Shown here: positions 1 through 12,575 of the stretch, piece after piece
Layout of the letters: every line of letters begins with the position of its first letter
Position numbering within the stretch: the stretch's first letter is position 1
DNA from: Rhynochetos jubatus
Taxonomy: Eukaryota > Chordata > Aves > Eurypygiformes > Rhynochetidae
Direction: 5' to 3'
DNA length: 64,000 nt
NCBI GenBank assembly: GCA_027574665.1
Contig: CM050655.1
Span: 10,845,170-10,909,169, forward strand
Translations under genes and position numbers: made by a program
Notes under the pieces: generated by a model
The model's database searches: none
What the model saw: only the letters and a program-made list of their open reading frames with translations
What the model was told of the DNA's origin: nothing

Positions 1-3000
1 AAAAAAAAAAGTATAGCCTGGTAGTAAATGGAAAGCAGGGAGAGAGATGCTTCAGAAAAATGGTAGCTGCAAAAAGGGAATTTTCTTTAGGTTTGGTTAG
101 TGATGCGCACAAGGACTTTTGTTTCTAGTTTTCTACACTGTTCTGTCTTTACATTCAACCGGTCTTGCTCAGCAATCCCATCTGACACTGAAATGTATAA
201 ACACCATCATCAAAGACAGTGGGGTGTTTGCTCTGTGGTGCAGGTTATATAGGTGGCTTCGTTCTTTGCTCCTGGTTTATGCCTTCTGGCACCGTGCCGA
301 ATGAAATGGTGAATCTCTGACTGCTGACTTGTCCCAGTGGGCTTTATTCCTTTTCTTTGCTGTTTGCTCTTGTCTAAAATTGTCTTCTACTTTCTAAGAA
401 AACCGATGGTTTTCCCTTTGGAGCTGTTACACATTTGTTGTGGGGACAGGGATGGGAAGTAACTCATTTAGGAAACAATAATACAAATTTCCTCAATTAA
501 CTTGTTTACAGTGGGAGAGGAACTGATGTCTCCAGTCTGGGGATAACTACTTGGGTTCGTATGGGCATTCACCAGGTCAGTGTAACTAACTGCTCTGCGG
601 TGGGTCTCTCCTGCTTTCAGTAGGTCATGCTCCAGTGCATAAAAGACAGAAGTTTTGCTTCCCCACTCCCAAGCCTTGTGAGCCTCAGTGCTTGGAAAGC
701 CTATGACGGTTTGTTGGAAGTATTTACATGAAAACCCACTTGCAAAGATTTGAGAGAGAGATATAAATGCCGTTTTCTCCATAACAGAAACACATTTTAT
801 TTTCTAGTGATCGTTAGTATCTGTCCATTCCTTTTCTTGTAATAGTATACTATAGTCCCTGGTAACCAGTAGCTTTTGTCCTGGCTGATTTCTAGCCTTT
901 CCGTGTAAAGGAAAATACTATTGTAATATTTGCTTGTATCCCAGAGATCCTGAAGAGGAAGGGGTATTCATCCCCAGTGCTTTAGTGTATTTCTAGAGTT
1001 AGTGAATACTTGATTCTCTGAAACATTGTTCTTAAATGAGACAAGTATGACTTGTTGATCTGGGGGCTGTGGTCAGGAAGGGGTCAGGCATAGCTCAAGT
1101 CCTGGAAAAAGAAGAGGCCCTGGCTGATGCTGCGAGCTGCCATATGAACACTCAGTTGTATAGGCCTCCCTATGTATTTTTGTCTGCTCTGTAAATTGGT
1201 AGTTCCTTAGGGTAGGAAAGCTGTGTCCATCCATCTGTTCATGCAGTCATTCTCATTAGTTTTTCAAACCTCAGCCACTCAAGTGCTGCCTGATCCCTCT
1301 CACTCCCCTTTGGAGCGTGGCCAGGGGGAGCTTGGATGGGAACACGTGCCGTTTGCAAGGTGGTGCAGCAGCTGCACGTTGCACGCTGCCTCCCAAGGCC
1401 CCCGCTAGTAGTGTTTACTCCGAACCCTGTGCGGGCTTGGTTTTTCAGGGCACAGCTGTCACTGTCCTACTATGTATTTACCTAGTATACAACTCTGCTC
1501 ACAACAGAGCGTAGTAAGAATTCTCTGTAGTACATTGAAGGCAACGTGATACTATCAGCCTGCCCACTTGCTTTGAGTTGGGAATACTGGAAGTCAGATG
1601 TTTGCCTGGTAGGAAATTTGTGAGAGCTGAAAGTTCACATCTCTGAAGTAGTAAGTGTTCCTCTCCTTCTCTGGGAGAGGTGAAAGATGCTTTGCTTTTC
1701 AAGATGAAGTCTGTGCTTGGGCTTGAGGTGCTGAAGAACTACTATTACAATTAGACCTTGCTGTCAGTGGTACCCTGGGTTGGATTTGGTATATAAGCTG
1801 GCAGAAGTAGCTGTACCTTGAATCTCTGGTGGACATCTCACTGTAGCATTATATAAAGGCCTTTGCAACACCTGACATCTGAAAGCTATACCGTAATCCA
1901 GAGCAAGTGAGTTAAGACTATTACAAATGCTTTCTGGAATGGTTCTGTTAGACTTTGCCCAGAGAGGTTTCAAGAAAAAAACATTGGTGGTCAAATTGAA
2001 AAATGTATATTTTACCTAGACAGTACCATATTTCTCTGCTTTTGTTAATAGAACAGAGGCTGAAATGAGGACAAGCTAGAATTTACTGTATAGACAGATC
2101 TGGATTTGTGGTCTAATTCCACAAGTTAATTAACATTCACCCTTCATTTAAAAATATTTAAAAAAAAAATTTTTAAATAGAAAACAATCCCTAAAGATTT
2201 CACAAAGACACAGTGAGATCTTCTCTGTTTGTGATTATATTTACTAAATTTTTAGTAGACCAGAGACACATATTCAGAGGAAAATACCAACAGATAAACA
2301 CTTTGCATTCCATTCCTTTCTGCTGGATCTTTAAAAATGGGAACAAGATAGTCTTGAATATGCCTTGACACTTCAGATCTGGCTGCCCTGTATCGCCATC
2401 TGTACACTGGTATTTTGTCTCTAACAATTAGTGACTGTTCTCAGTGTCTGCTGTAGATGCACCCCGTGGGTTCACTTGAAAGTCTCACAGAGAACGCTGT
2501 TAGCTTCTAACTAAAATAAGTATAATTTTGTACTTTGATTTGAATGTTTTATACAGATTATGATTCCAGACTTTAATAATGACTTCTATACAAAGCTCTA
2601 CAGAATCAAATAATCTACATAGCGTGCTCGTAACTAGTGGGAAGACCAGGGGAAGAACTTCTTTCCTGATACTTATTATCGTTCTGAATTACAGATCCAA
2701 TTAACTAGATGGATCTCTTATTCTTGTGAGTGTTACTGAATTTTAGAGGTAAAGTGCTGGAGCTCTTAGTAGAAGAGCACAAACAAGTAGTCTAGGGAAT
2801 TGTTGTGGAAGGACTTTTTATTTTGAGTATGTACATATTTTTAAGTGTTTTCAGGTCATATTAGGGAAGGCAGGTGAAGGAATTTCACTTGACGCTTGAT
2901 GAGAAGTGTGCGGATTTGTGTTGGGTTTTGATTTCCTTAGGAATGTAACTTCATGGTTTCAGCCTGACTGAATTCTCAGGGGAATTTTGGCTCATAATCA

Positions 3001-4024
3001 GACACCTTTTTCTTTTATGTTCACTAAAGGAACAGAGTTGTTGACTGCAGCCTTTGTTGTAGCATTTTAGATCATCCTTGGGTGTTTTTTAGACGTGAGG
3101 AATGTAAGGAAGTGAGTACCTGAAAATAAGAGCAAAGATCTATAGCTTATGTCTGTACCCCTTAAGTACAGACCTGAGAGCAGAGGACGACTGATGTGCT
3201 CACTACAATTTGTCTGACTGATGGCATGTGAAGACTCTTCTGTTTTAGTTGGAATCAAGTTTCATAAGTAGCCCTAACGTATCAGTGTCATCCAGATGCA
3301 AGCTGAGGGGGCTGTGCAGAATTGAGGTCAGGATACTGTCCGTTGGGAGAAGATGCAGTCCACAGGTATCTGGAGCTAACAAAACGTGATGCCATAGTGA
3401 GTGACCAGATTTTCTGAACTGTTGTCTCAGTAGTTGGGTTTTTAGATGAAGCGTAGTGGCTTCTGGTTTCTAAAAGTGTGGATCTGCCTTTGGAGTGTCA
3501 GGTCCAACAGGTTGATGAGGTCACGTCAGGTATGCAGTGATGTGTCTTGGTAATGAAGCCCTAGTTGCAGGTGGGTGGGGTTAAGTGGAATGATTTCCTA
3601 TAACACTCGCTATAAAAGAAGCAAAGCATGTCCAAGGCCCCTCACACGCATTCATTTTCCGCCCACTCAATATAATGAATTAATTGGGGGAAAAAATCGC
3701 TTTTAGGAGGAAAAATACAATAAAATCGTGCAGCAGATAGTGGTTTATTAGTTTTCTGCTTCTGAGTAATGTCTCTATATGCTACTCCAATATTAATAAT
3801 GAGAATTATCCCCCTGAGGAGGAGATAATACATGGTAAGGAAATGCCTACATTGGGCTTACCCTCTCAGTAGGGCAGTAATAAATGTTGTTGTTCCGCCT
3901 GTACAATAACAACAGCTATTTCTGTATCTTTTCCTCATTATAATTCTAGGCAAATTCTCTGTGCTTTGTGCACAGAATGCCTTACCCTGTTATGACTTTT
4001 GCTCTCCTTTCTGTTCCCACACAG
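1..4024 (+). other. LDB3: LDB3 intron 1, 3' part
   Basis: Non-coding sequence upstream of the exon 2 acceptor (…cccacacag). ORFs here are short, lack splice-site support and resemble no family I know. AT-rich patches and a short run of A at the very start are the only compositional features. I see no promoter, no CR1 copy and no first PDZ exon. Confidence 0.8.
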
Positions 4025-4176
4025 ATCACCCCTGGCAGCAAGGCAGCACAGTCGCAGATGAACCAAGGGGATCTTGTGGTAGCCATTGATGGAGTCAACA
4101 CTGACAGCATGACGCACTTAGAGGCCCAAAACAAGATCAAGTCAGCCAGCCACAACTTGAGCCTCACTCTTCAGAA
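4025..4176 (+). CDS. LDB3: LDB3 exon 2: PDZ domain, second part
   Basis: A 152-nt exon reading [20 protein letters not shown] followed by [19 protein letters not shown] and [11 protein letters not shown], with two bases (AA) left for the next codon. This is the core of the PDZ fold: the GDLVVAIDG strand, the [10 protein letters not shown] helix that lines the ligand groove, and the last strand. In LDB3 this domain binds the C-terminus of alpha-actinin-2. The acceptor is cacacag before ATC and the donor is GTACGT. An open frame continues upstream from an ATG at 3968, but those residues are intronic. It differs from the human exon as I recall it at only a few residues (QMNQ for QLSQ, S for T, H for Y). 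The missing carboxylate-binding loop (PWGF) is on the exon before the window. Confidence 0.97.
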
Positions 4177-6360
4177 GTACGTTGATACAGGTTTAAGTCT
4201 TTGCGTTCCTAAGGGCATTCTACGAAACCTGTGACCAAAAGTGTTTTATCCTTGCCTGTTAGATTTATTTGAAGGGTTCATGGCACAGGTATGAGATGGA
4301 AAGCCAAAGTCGGCTCTGATTCTTGTAGGAATCAGCATGGATTCTTATAGAAATCAGTGTTGTTGATGTGCTGTGTGAGTGTATCTGTGTTGAATTTAGC
4401 CCACTGAATACCGGTGTAATCCCATATCCATTCAGGCTTCTGTTAAAAAATAAATCCAGCAGTGATGTTTCTTTCGCTTATTCCCGTGTGGACAACGCAC
4501 AGTTTTGAACGACTGTTCTGGAAATGACCACTGTAAGAAGTGTCATGAATGCCTGGGAGGAACCTGTCATTCACAGGGTGAAAGCAGGCCGAGAATTTGT
4601 GTTAATTGTCTGACACCTGGGAGCTGGGGAGTGGCCTCTGCATCTGACAATGAGAAAGATGTAGCCTGAGCGCAGGAGAGGAAGTCAGTAGAACATGGAG
4701 AGGGCAGACATTCTCACAGAGATGTGATGGAAGTTGTGTTGCCATTGAGAACACAGAATCTCTTCACATAACAGGTCTCAGCTTTTCCTGCTTAGTGCTG
4801 CTTGCTTTTTAGGCACCTTGCTCTCAAGTCACATAACCTTGCACAGAGATCTTCTGTAATAGTTGCATTAATATTTAAAGCTCCATAATTACATGAAGCC
4901 AAGTAACTGCTATTTTTATTGCTTCGTGGAGAAGACAATTGTTACGTGGGCTAGGCAAAGAACTGGTACGGAGAGCAGGTTGTAATGTCGAAGTACAGTT
5001 TCTGAGAATATGCCAGAAAATGGATGTGCAGTAAAGCTGAGCACTATCAGGAATGACTAACACATAAGGGAAAAAGATCTTCGGCTGAGGTTTCCAGGGC
5101 AGATCAGGGCACTCTAAATCAAAATTCATTTCCCACATGGCTGGGTAACTTCCAGGTTTGTCTTTAAGTTGGTGTTCCAGACAATGTATGCAACAAGTAC
5201 ACAAAGTAAAAATATGCTAACGAAATTGCACCATATTTGTTAGCTTCTGTGAGAACACTGGGTAGACTTACATATTTCCTGGAAATGTAGAATATGTGTA
5301 TTTCCTGGAAACAAGTGTAAATGCAGGCTCTTCAGATGTTCCAGGTTTTATAAAAAAAAAAAATCTTGGAGATTTTACCCAAAGGTCTAGCTGTTTCCAT
5401 GAACGCCAGGGAGGCAGGGAGATACATGGAATAATTTCTGCCACCTCGTATGATGTGCATGTGTGCCCCTAGTGTGCTTAGGCAAGTTTGGCAGCCAAAA
5501 CTAAACAGAGACCAGGAGTCTAATCCTGAACGTGCTGAAATGGGCTTTATATCAGAAGCCGGAAGAAAACGGTCTTCCAAAGTTTTTGAAGGAAGGTGGG
5601 CATATCTTGATGCATGTAGTTGAACTCTCATCCTATGAATGCTTGTTCTAATGAATGCTAGTGATATTATGAATATAAGTATGATGTCTTTAAAAAAAAA
5701 ATTACATTGTTCTGGATTATTTTGTATTTGAAAGTTAAGGAAAATCCTTTCTGATAATTTATATTACGACTTCCGTCTGCTGCTCTATTGGATCCTTGTG
5801 TTTTTACATTGAGAGAAAATGTTTTAGTGTGCCTTAGCTTTTTGCACATATTGGACCTGAAAAGTGGTTCAGTGGCTGCCTCTATGGCCTGGCATTTAAA
5901 ACTATGAAGCATTACCTCTCCTTCCACACAGAGGAAGGGTTCCCAAATCTGTGACTAACTAAACCAGGTTATCCTAATACACATCACAGATGAAAGTCAC
6001 TTAAAACAGTAATTTTGATTAAGTGTTGGCAGGGATATTTCATGTGAGTGATTGTTGTGCCTTTGCACTTGCTGACCTCTAACACCAGAACACCAACAGC
6101 TCTACTGGCCACATCACTAAAAAAAAAAAAGGTGTTTTACAACATCCCGGACAGGTTATTTATTCTTTAATGATTGAAGTAATTGTTAGTTTTTCTTAAA
6201 GTATTTTCAGACTGCTAAAGCTTTATTTATTGTGGAATATGCTATTCTTTGTCCACATAATTCTGGTGGAAGTACCATGATTTATTGCTTTCTTGCTCTA
6301 TTGTTTCTATTGTTTCTTTTATTTTTTAAGGCATTCCAAAAACAGTAGTATGTGATTCAG

Positions 6361-6395
6361 ATGTGGATATCTTATGTGGATATCTTATGTGGATA
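6361..6395. repeat. 13-bp tandem repeat, about 2.7 copies
   Basis: The unit ATGTGGATATCTT occurs twice in perfect register (6361-6373, 6374-6386), followed by a partial third copy ATGTGGATA (6387-6395). It is a small intronic minisatellite seed within intron 2, with no sign of function. Confidence 0.9.
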
Positions 6396-7234
6396 ATGAA
6401 GAGCCAAAGTAAGCAGTAAATGGAGCGTTCCACAGACGGAAATATGCTTGCACAGATAATAGATGTAGATGAGTTAAGATACTTTTTGAAAAGAGGAAAA
6501 ATGGCATAAAGTGATATGAAACACTCTTAAGCACAAATAGGTCAGACAGCTTCTTTGTTAGCAAGTAAAAACTTACACAGGTGATGCTTTGGCATTAAAC
6601 TTACACAATTCATAGAATCTTTTCTTCTGTGTTAGTTGCTTTTTGATATGAGCTGTTATTTCACACTGATGACCCATTCAGCCTCATGAGAGTTCTATGG
6701 GGAAAAACAAATGACAAAGACTGAAAAGTAATTGTATTTTTTTAGTAGTATTGTTTCTGAGATGATTAGGGCCTGTTCAAGAAGTTGTGCTCAGAGGTGT
6801 TAAGCTGGTTCACTTTGCACAATTCAGTATTTATACAAACTAAACCTTGTCAGCATGTGACCCCAGCCAAATGATGTAGGACCCTATCAAAGATCCACGA
6901 TCCCAATGTCTTAAACTTTTGGGAAGTTATATTAATTTCACCTTGAAAAAGCATTTTTCCTTGGCACAAATGGGTTAATTTGCCTAAGTACAATAAGACT
7001 GTGGCGGTTCAGTCACCTGCCCAAAATTTTCAAGAACATACACTCTTTTTCTCAACAATAATTTTTCAAAAATTGTATTTGTGCAAAGAAGAATAGGTAA
7101 CATGGAAAAGATGGGAGCGGTCACTAATAATATTTTTCAATCCAATAAGAACAAAACAGGAGAAAGGCAAAATCTCCTGGGACTTGGTTACCTGGAAAAT
7201 GACTGTCTTAAGAGATCATTTTAATTGTTAGACG

Positions 7235-8095
7235 TGGCTTGCCACAACAAAACTGGTGTTCCACCACAGTGGACCATCAGAGGGACCCGGACAGGCTGGA
7301 GAGGTGGGCCTGTGCCAACCTCATGGAGTTCAACAAGGCCAAGTGCAAGGTCCTGCACCTGGGTCAGGGCAATCCCAAGCACAAGGACAGTCTGAGTGGA
7401 GAATGGATCGAGAGCAGCCCTGAGGAGAAGGACTTGGGGGTACTGGTGGATGAAAAGCTGGTCATGAGCCAGCAGTGTGTGCTGGCAGCCCAGAAAGCCA
7501 ACCACATCCTGGTCTGTATCCAGAGAAGTGTGGCCAGTATGTCAAGGGAGGGGATTCTCCCCCTCTGCTCTGCTCCCGTGAGACCCCACCTGGAGTTCTG
7601 CATCCAGATCCGGGGCGCCCAGCGTAAGGGTATCAGCTGGTTGGAGTGAGCCCAGAGGAGGCCATGAAGGCCCCACCCTCTGCCATGGGCACAGGCTGAG
7701 AGAGTGGGGCTTGTTCAGCCCGGAGAAGAGAAGGCTTTGGGGAGGCCTTCTAGCAGCCTTCTGCTACATGAAGGGCCTACAAGGAAGCTGGGGGGAGACT
7801 TTTTACAAGGGCCTGTAGTGACAGGACAAGGGGTGATGGGTTTAAATTGAAAGTGGGGAGATTTAGATTAGATATCAGGAAGAAATTCGTCACGGAGAGG
7901 GTGGGGAGGCACTGGGACAGGTTGCCCAGAGAAGCTGTGGGTGCCCCATTCCTGGGAGTGTCCAAGGCCAGGCTGGATGAGGCTCTGAGCAACCTGGTCT
8001 AGTGGAGGGTGACCCTGCCTATGGCAGGGAGGTTGGAGTTATGGTCTATAAGATCCCTTCCAACCCAAACCACTCTATAATTCTGCTATGGAAAA
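7235..8095 (+). mobile_element. CR1 LINE, 5'-truncated copy
   Basis: A 5'-truncated copy of the chicken-repeat-1 family of non-LTR retrotransposons, in the same orientation as LDB3. From 7239 to 7649 a frame reads the end of the reverse-transcriptase [42 protein letters not shown] and [20 protein letters not shown] are typical of CR1 ORF2. The family 3' UTR follows, with the phrases acaggttgcccagagaagct and gatcccttccaacccaaacc. The end near 8090 is a degraded version of the usual short ATTCTATG repeat. The catalytic part of the polymerase and the endonuclease are absent and the 3' part has substitutions, so it is inert. CR1 is the dominant LINE in bird and reptile genomes. Confidence 0.95.
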
Positions 8096-10310
8096 ACAAA
8101 GCTAGTTTCCATAAAGATAGCAGAGATGGGTAAACTCAGTTATCTAATTTGTATAAAAGTTTAGAAACATTGGAAATCCTTTCAAGTGGAAAAGACATAT
8201 CCGTGCATTAGGAAATTGACTATGTGATGGGAAAACTTAAGCCCTAAATTTTGATGATGTTGGACGTTTATGTGAAGGAGTCATGTGGCTCTACAGAATA
8301 TGTTTCAAGGTTGTGGAATGCCTTGTCAGGCAATCTGTGACTTGGTTTTGCTGTTGCAGTACTGGAAGTAGAAGTGAACTTGCTCGCTTAGTCTATAAGG
8401 CCAGGCAAGAAGCAGTGCAACATGAAATCTAGACATAAACGCTCTGAGACAGAAAGCTTTCTGTTTTTCTGATGGCTCTTGGCTCTCGAGAGCGATGGCC
8501 TTTCCTTTTATTGATCTTGGCCATGAAGGTTTCATGAGCATTGTTTACAACCTGATAGTTCAGACAGTGTTGGCTGCTACTCACTTTTATTACCACACTT
8601 AAGTTCCCTGTGGGGTTTCTTTTGCAGGGTGGGGAACTGGTTATTTTTTATTTGGCTGTCAAGAAAGGCTGTACATGGTGTCAACACTTGTGCAGGCCAT
8701 CAAATTGTGAGATATCAAATGTAGCAGAAGGCAGGCATTAAGAATGCCCATTCGTGCTTGCCTGCCTAAACAGTGAGAGCCTGCATTTCTCTGGCTATCC
8801 AACGTTAGTTTTTATTCAAGTCCCATCAGTCTGCGCTGTTCGAGGTACACTAACCTAGCTCTTTGTCGGTGTCTAGTGCTTAGGCCTGAGTGGAATTCTC
8901 CGTGTTTCAGTCACGAAGCATTATGGGTTCAGGAATTTTTGGATGTCAAGTGCTTTTTCAGACAGCTTCCTTCCCTAAACTCCCTGTAAAATCCGTTGTT
9001 ACTACCTCAGCCATGCTAAGTTTTCACATGAAACTACAAAATTAGGAATGGAGATCTTGCCAGCTATGCCAGGGGTTTGATGAGGCAGCCAAAACTTGTC
9101 TTGGTACTGGCTTGAGTGAAACACTGCATTTTCTGACTGCTCATGTCCCATGTCTGGCTGCCTAGTTCTCCAGAGCCTGCAGCATGCCTCCCCGTGCTGC
9201 CTTTGGGAACCTAAAGGATGCAGACAGGCAAGCAGCAGGGAGTTGAAATATTTGGACCATTCCTGGAAAAAGAGACCTGTGATCCAGTGGTGTGGAAAAG
9301 TCTGGGACCTTCCAAACCACCACTGCTTCTGTCAGTTTAGAAGACAAAGGAATACACCTAGGAAGTGAATTCTCTTCTGCTGGAGAGCAGCAGTGAGGGG
9401 AGAAGGAAAGGCATTTCTTTGGCCCTCTGAGGTATGATAGTATTCAGGCAAACAAGGCTGATATTGTAAAAGTCAGACACTGACATGGATTCAGCTCATT
9501 CCTCAGAAGCAGAGGGTTGTGGTGGAAAATGACATTGCTTTGCTTTTAATCTTTTTGTGACCTCCTGGAGTTTCCTTCTCAGTCATTTTTTGGTATCAGT
9601 TTCTAATCAGTTACTTGAGCCACACAGCTGCCCCCAGGCATTTCAGTTCTGGCCCAGTCAAAGTTCATCTTCAGCTGGCTGGCTGTGCCACCGACACGAG
9701 GCAGGAAACTTCCTGTCCTGCAGCATTCAGCGCTCAGGTGAGAAACGAGATGCATGCAAAGTCTATTTTTATTTCATACAAATGGGATTCTTCTTTAAAT
9801 TCACAGTAAAGGCAATGCACGAGAGTGCAGTATTATTTGTCAACAGGTTTCACTGGAGCATCCACAACGTTCATTTGATCTTGACGCAAGGAATCTGATC
9901 AGCCTCTTTGGAAAGGATTCACCAAATGTACTGGCTTCGTTTTGGAAAGTGCTGTAACATGAGTGCGCCTCATTCTGCTGGCACAAACATTCCTGTGACA
10001 CTCTAAGACTCCTGCCTTGGTGTCACCCTGTGCTGCTGGAGAGGAGCAGGGGGGTGCTGGCTTTCTGTGCCTGGTGTGCGGTGACACAACCTCCCCCTCC
10101 CAGGGCATGCCAACGATGCTGCCCTTCGCTTCCAGGCAATCACAACTGACTGTCTTTTGCTGGAAAATCATGAGCTAAATAACCCTTTTCTCTAGTGAAA
10201 GGGAAGGTGTCAGAGAAAGCTCCGAGAGACTTACGGTAAATATTTAATAGCTTTTCTGTCTTGTGCAGCACCAAAAGGTGGCTGATCCTGCAGTATTTAT
10301 TTCAGGCCTA

Positions 10311-10328
10311 CTATAAATAAAGCATGTG
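10311..10328 (+). promoter_or_regulatory. MEF2-like site next to an E-box
   Basis: CTATAAATAA (10311-10320) fits the MEF2 consensus YTAWWWWTAR and is followed after two bases by the E-box CATGTG (10323-10328). MEF2 sites paired with E-boxes are common in muscle enhancers, and LDB3 is muscle-expressed. Both motifs are short and AT-rich introns produce them by chance, so this is only a candidate. The same MEF2 decamer recurs at 14332-14341 without a close E-box. Confidence 0.25.
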
Positions 10329-12446
10329 GTGACAGCAAACTGCAAGCAAGGGGAATTCAGTGGTTATTGTGAACTGCTTTCTTTTGTCTGAAGCTGTGAA
10401 TAGTAACCGGTTCTGTGCATGTTGTCGGTCTACTGATGGGCATGTTTTAAATCAGATCTAGGCTGCATTTATGCTCGGAAGAGGGTATCTATACCATTTT
10501 AAAAAGAAATTAGAACTATATAAATAATATTGGCGAAAACACAGTAGTGACAGTCAGACTACTCTGTACAAACATTTCCTAAAAGCACTGTAGGAGATGA
10601 TTAAAAAAAAAGTATTTGGAATTCTTTTCCCTTGTTTGAACGATTCCATTACATTCATCAGACTAATGATATTTTCACTCTGGGAATGTGTATATATTAG
10701 AGGTAGAATCTGAGCCCATATGAATATAACTTACTGGTTTCTTTGGAAAGGAACACTAATTCTATGATAATTTGCTGGTGTTCAACATAGTGAACATATT
10801 TCCTGAAATCCATTCTTGGAGTAACTAAGTTTTTCCTGGTTATTCCTGCCTTTCTGACTGCAGTCTTAAAACTATGGAAACTAAATGCCCCGTACTAATT
10901 GACTGCTCCTTGGATGAGGCTGCAGCAACACTTTTACTCTCGGGAGTCCTACCTGGACTCAACAGCATAGCAGCACTTAGAAGTTTAGGGAATGAGGACC
11001 ACATCAAGACTCTGGTAAGGATCTCTGAATTACTGGGTGCACCCGTGAGGTGGTTGTGACCATGTCAGACTGGATTAAGGATATGAGTGACTCCCTCCTG
11101 TCAGAACATAGTATTTGACAAGCCAGCCTAAAGTGTTGACAAAATGTGCCATTTGTGTTTGATAACATTTTACTAGAAATGACGGACTCTTATCATATTT
11201 TCAAGTACAAATATGATCATATTGCCATAAAAATATAACCTGAAATTAGATGATGCTTAAAAAAAACCTAATAAGACTACAAAAAGAAAAAAAACAAACT
11301 AAAAAATGAAGCTTTGTCCTTTAATCCATTCCTTTGAGTTCTACAGAAATGGTGTTTAAACATGTCGTATGATTCTCAGCAGGATTTAAAGGTTAAATTA
11401 AGAAAGTACTGGCTGAATATCAGAAAGAAAGAAATTCAAAGCTGGTGACTGTTGAATATTCCATGTGATATTCGCTGGAATAATTATGATCTAGACTGGA
11501 CCAAGTCCTGAGATGTGCAGCCATGTAGACCGTCTGTGTTGGAGCCCTCCGCAGTTCACCCAGTGAGCACCTTAGTCTGTAGGTAACACCATGTACCTGG
11601 CTCAGGATAGATACTACAAGATCAACCTTCAGAAAGATGAGAAAAGCAGAGTAGTTAAACGGCTGCTTATGTGCTTTACTGAATCACAGTGTGTATAAAT
11701 TCTAAATTTTAAGCAGATTAGTAGAAAGAGGAGAGCAACACTAATGGTGGATGTGACGTGATATTAGTTGGTTCTCTTTGTTTAGACATGTGACTAGAAT
11801 TTTTGAGAGCCTGCAATATCCAAGGTTTCCTCCCCAAACTTCTGATGATGCTGGGTGCTCAAAGCGTTAAAAAAAGACACACCCTACTAGAGTATTAAGG
11901 AGGTTGCCATGTGAGCTGAGAGAGGTGGTCCTCCCTCACTCCTTGTGAAATAGAGGTGAATCCTGTTGCATGCCCAGTTGTCTCTGTACACAGGTATGAG
12001 AGGACAGTAGGATTTGTTAATAGATGTCAGGCTAGCAATTGGATGGGACGGTGAGTTACGGTATTTGAGTAGTAACATTTAATGCTGTTGAAATTAGTGA
12101 GCAGCTTTTTCCATGGAAAATGAAATAAAATATCAGTGTCGGTCACTGCAATAAATATATTCCTTACATGAGCAATTTAATTGAGTGGACTGCTGTTTAC
12201 ACTCACTGCATAAAGTGTCCTTGTTAGTTTTAAAAAAGAGCCTGGAAACAGTGGATATAAGCCAAAGCTTTAAAGGGCAATGAAGTTTTCATTACGGTAA
12301 GATTCTACTTAGGGATTAGAACTAAGTGTATATCACTTTTTTCCCCCCCCTAAATACCAGCTTAGAGGTGAGGATAAAAATCATCATTTTATTTGCCTAA
12401 AAAAAATATTCTCTGGATGAGCTAAAGATAATCTCCATGTGAATTT

Positions 12447-12575
12447 CACAGATTCACAGAGTGTTCGGGGTTGGAAGGGACCTCTAGAGACCATCTAGTC
12501 CAACCCCCCTGCCAGGGCAGGATCACCCAGAGCAGATCACACAGGAACAAGTCCAGGCAGCTTTGGAAAGTCTCA
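12447..12575 (-). mobile_element. CR1 3' tail fragment, reverse orientation
   Basis: Read on the plus strand, the block opens with acagattcacagagtgttc and continues ggttggaagggacctctaga and ccatctagtccaaccccc, then tcacccagagcagatcacac and ggaacaagtccaggcagctt. This is the reverse complement of the CR1 3' UTR, so the element points against LDB3. Only about 130 bp of the family end is recognisable; beyond roughly 12575 the similarity fades into unique sequence. Confidence 0.9.

Noticed and set aside
3968-4024. ATG start upstream of the PDZ frame
   Set aside because: The residues before ITPGSK do not match the PDZ start of the family, and a clear acceptor cacacag precedes ATC, so this is intron.
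7239-7649. 136-codon ORF as a host gene
   Set aside because: The residues are CR1 reverse-transcriptase remnants and the family 3' UTR follows.
10874-11059. Small ORF preceded by a ctgcag acceptor-like site in intron 2
   Set aside because: The peptide is not part of LDB3 as I know it and the putative exon does not keep phase with exons 2 and 3.
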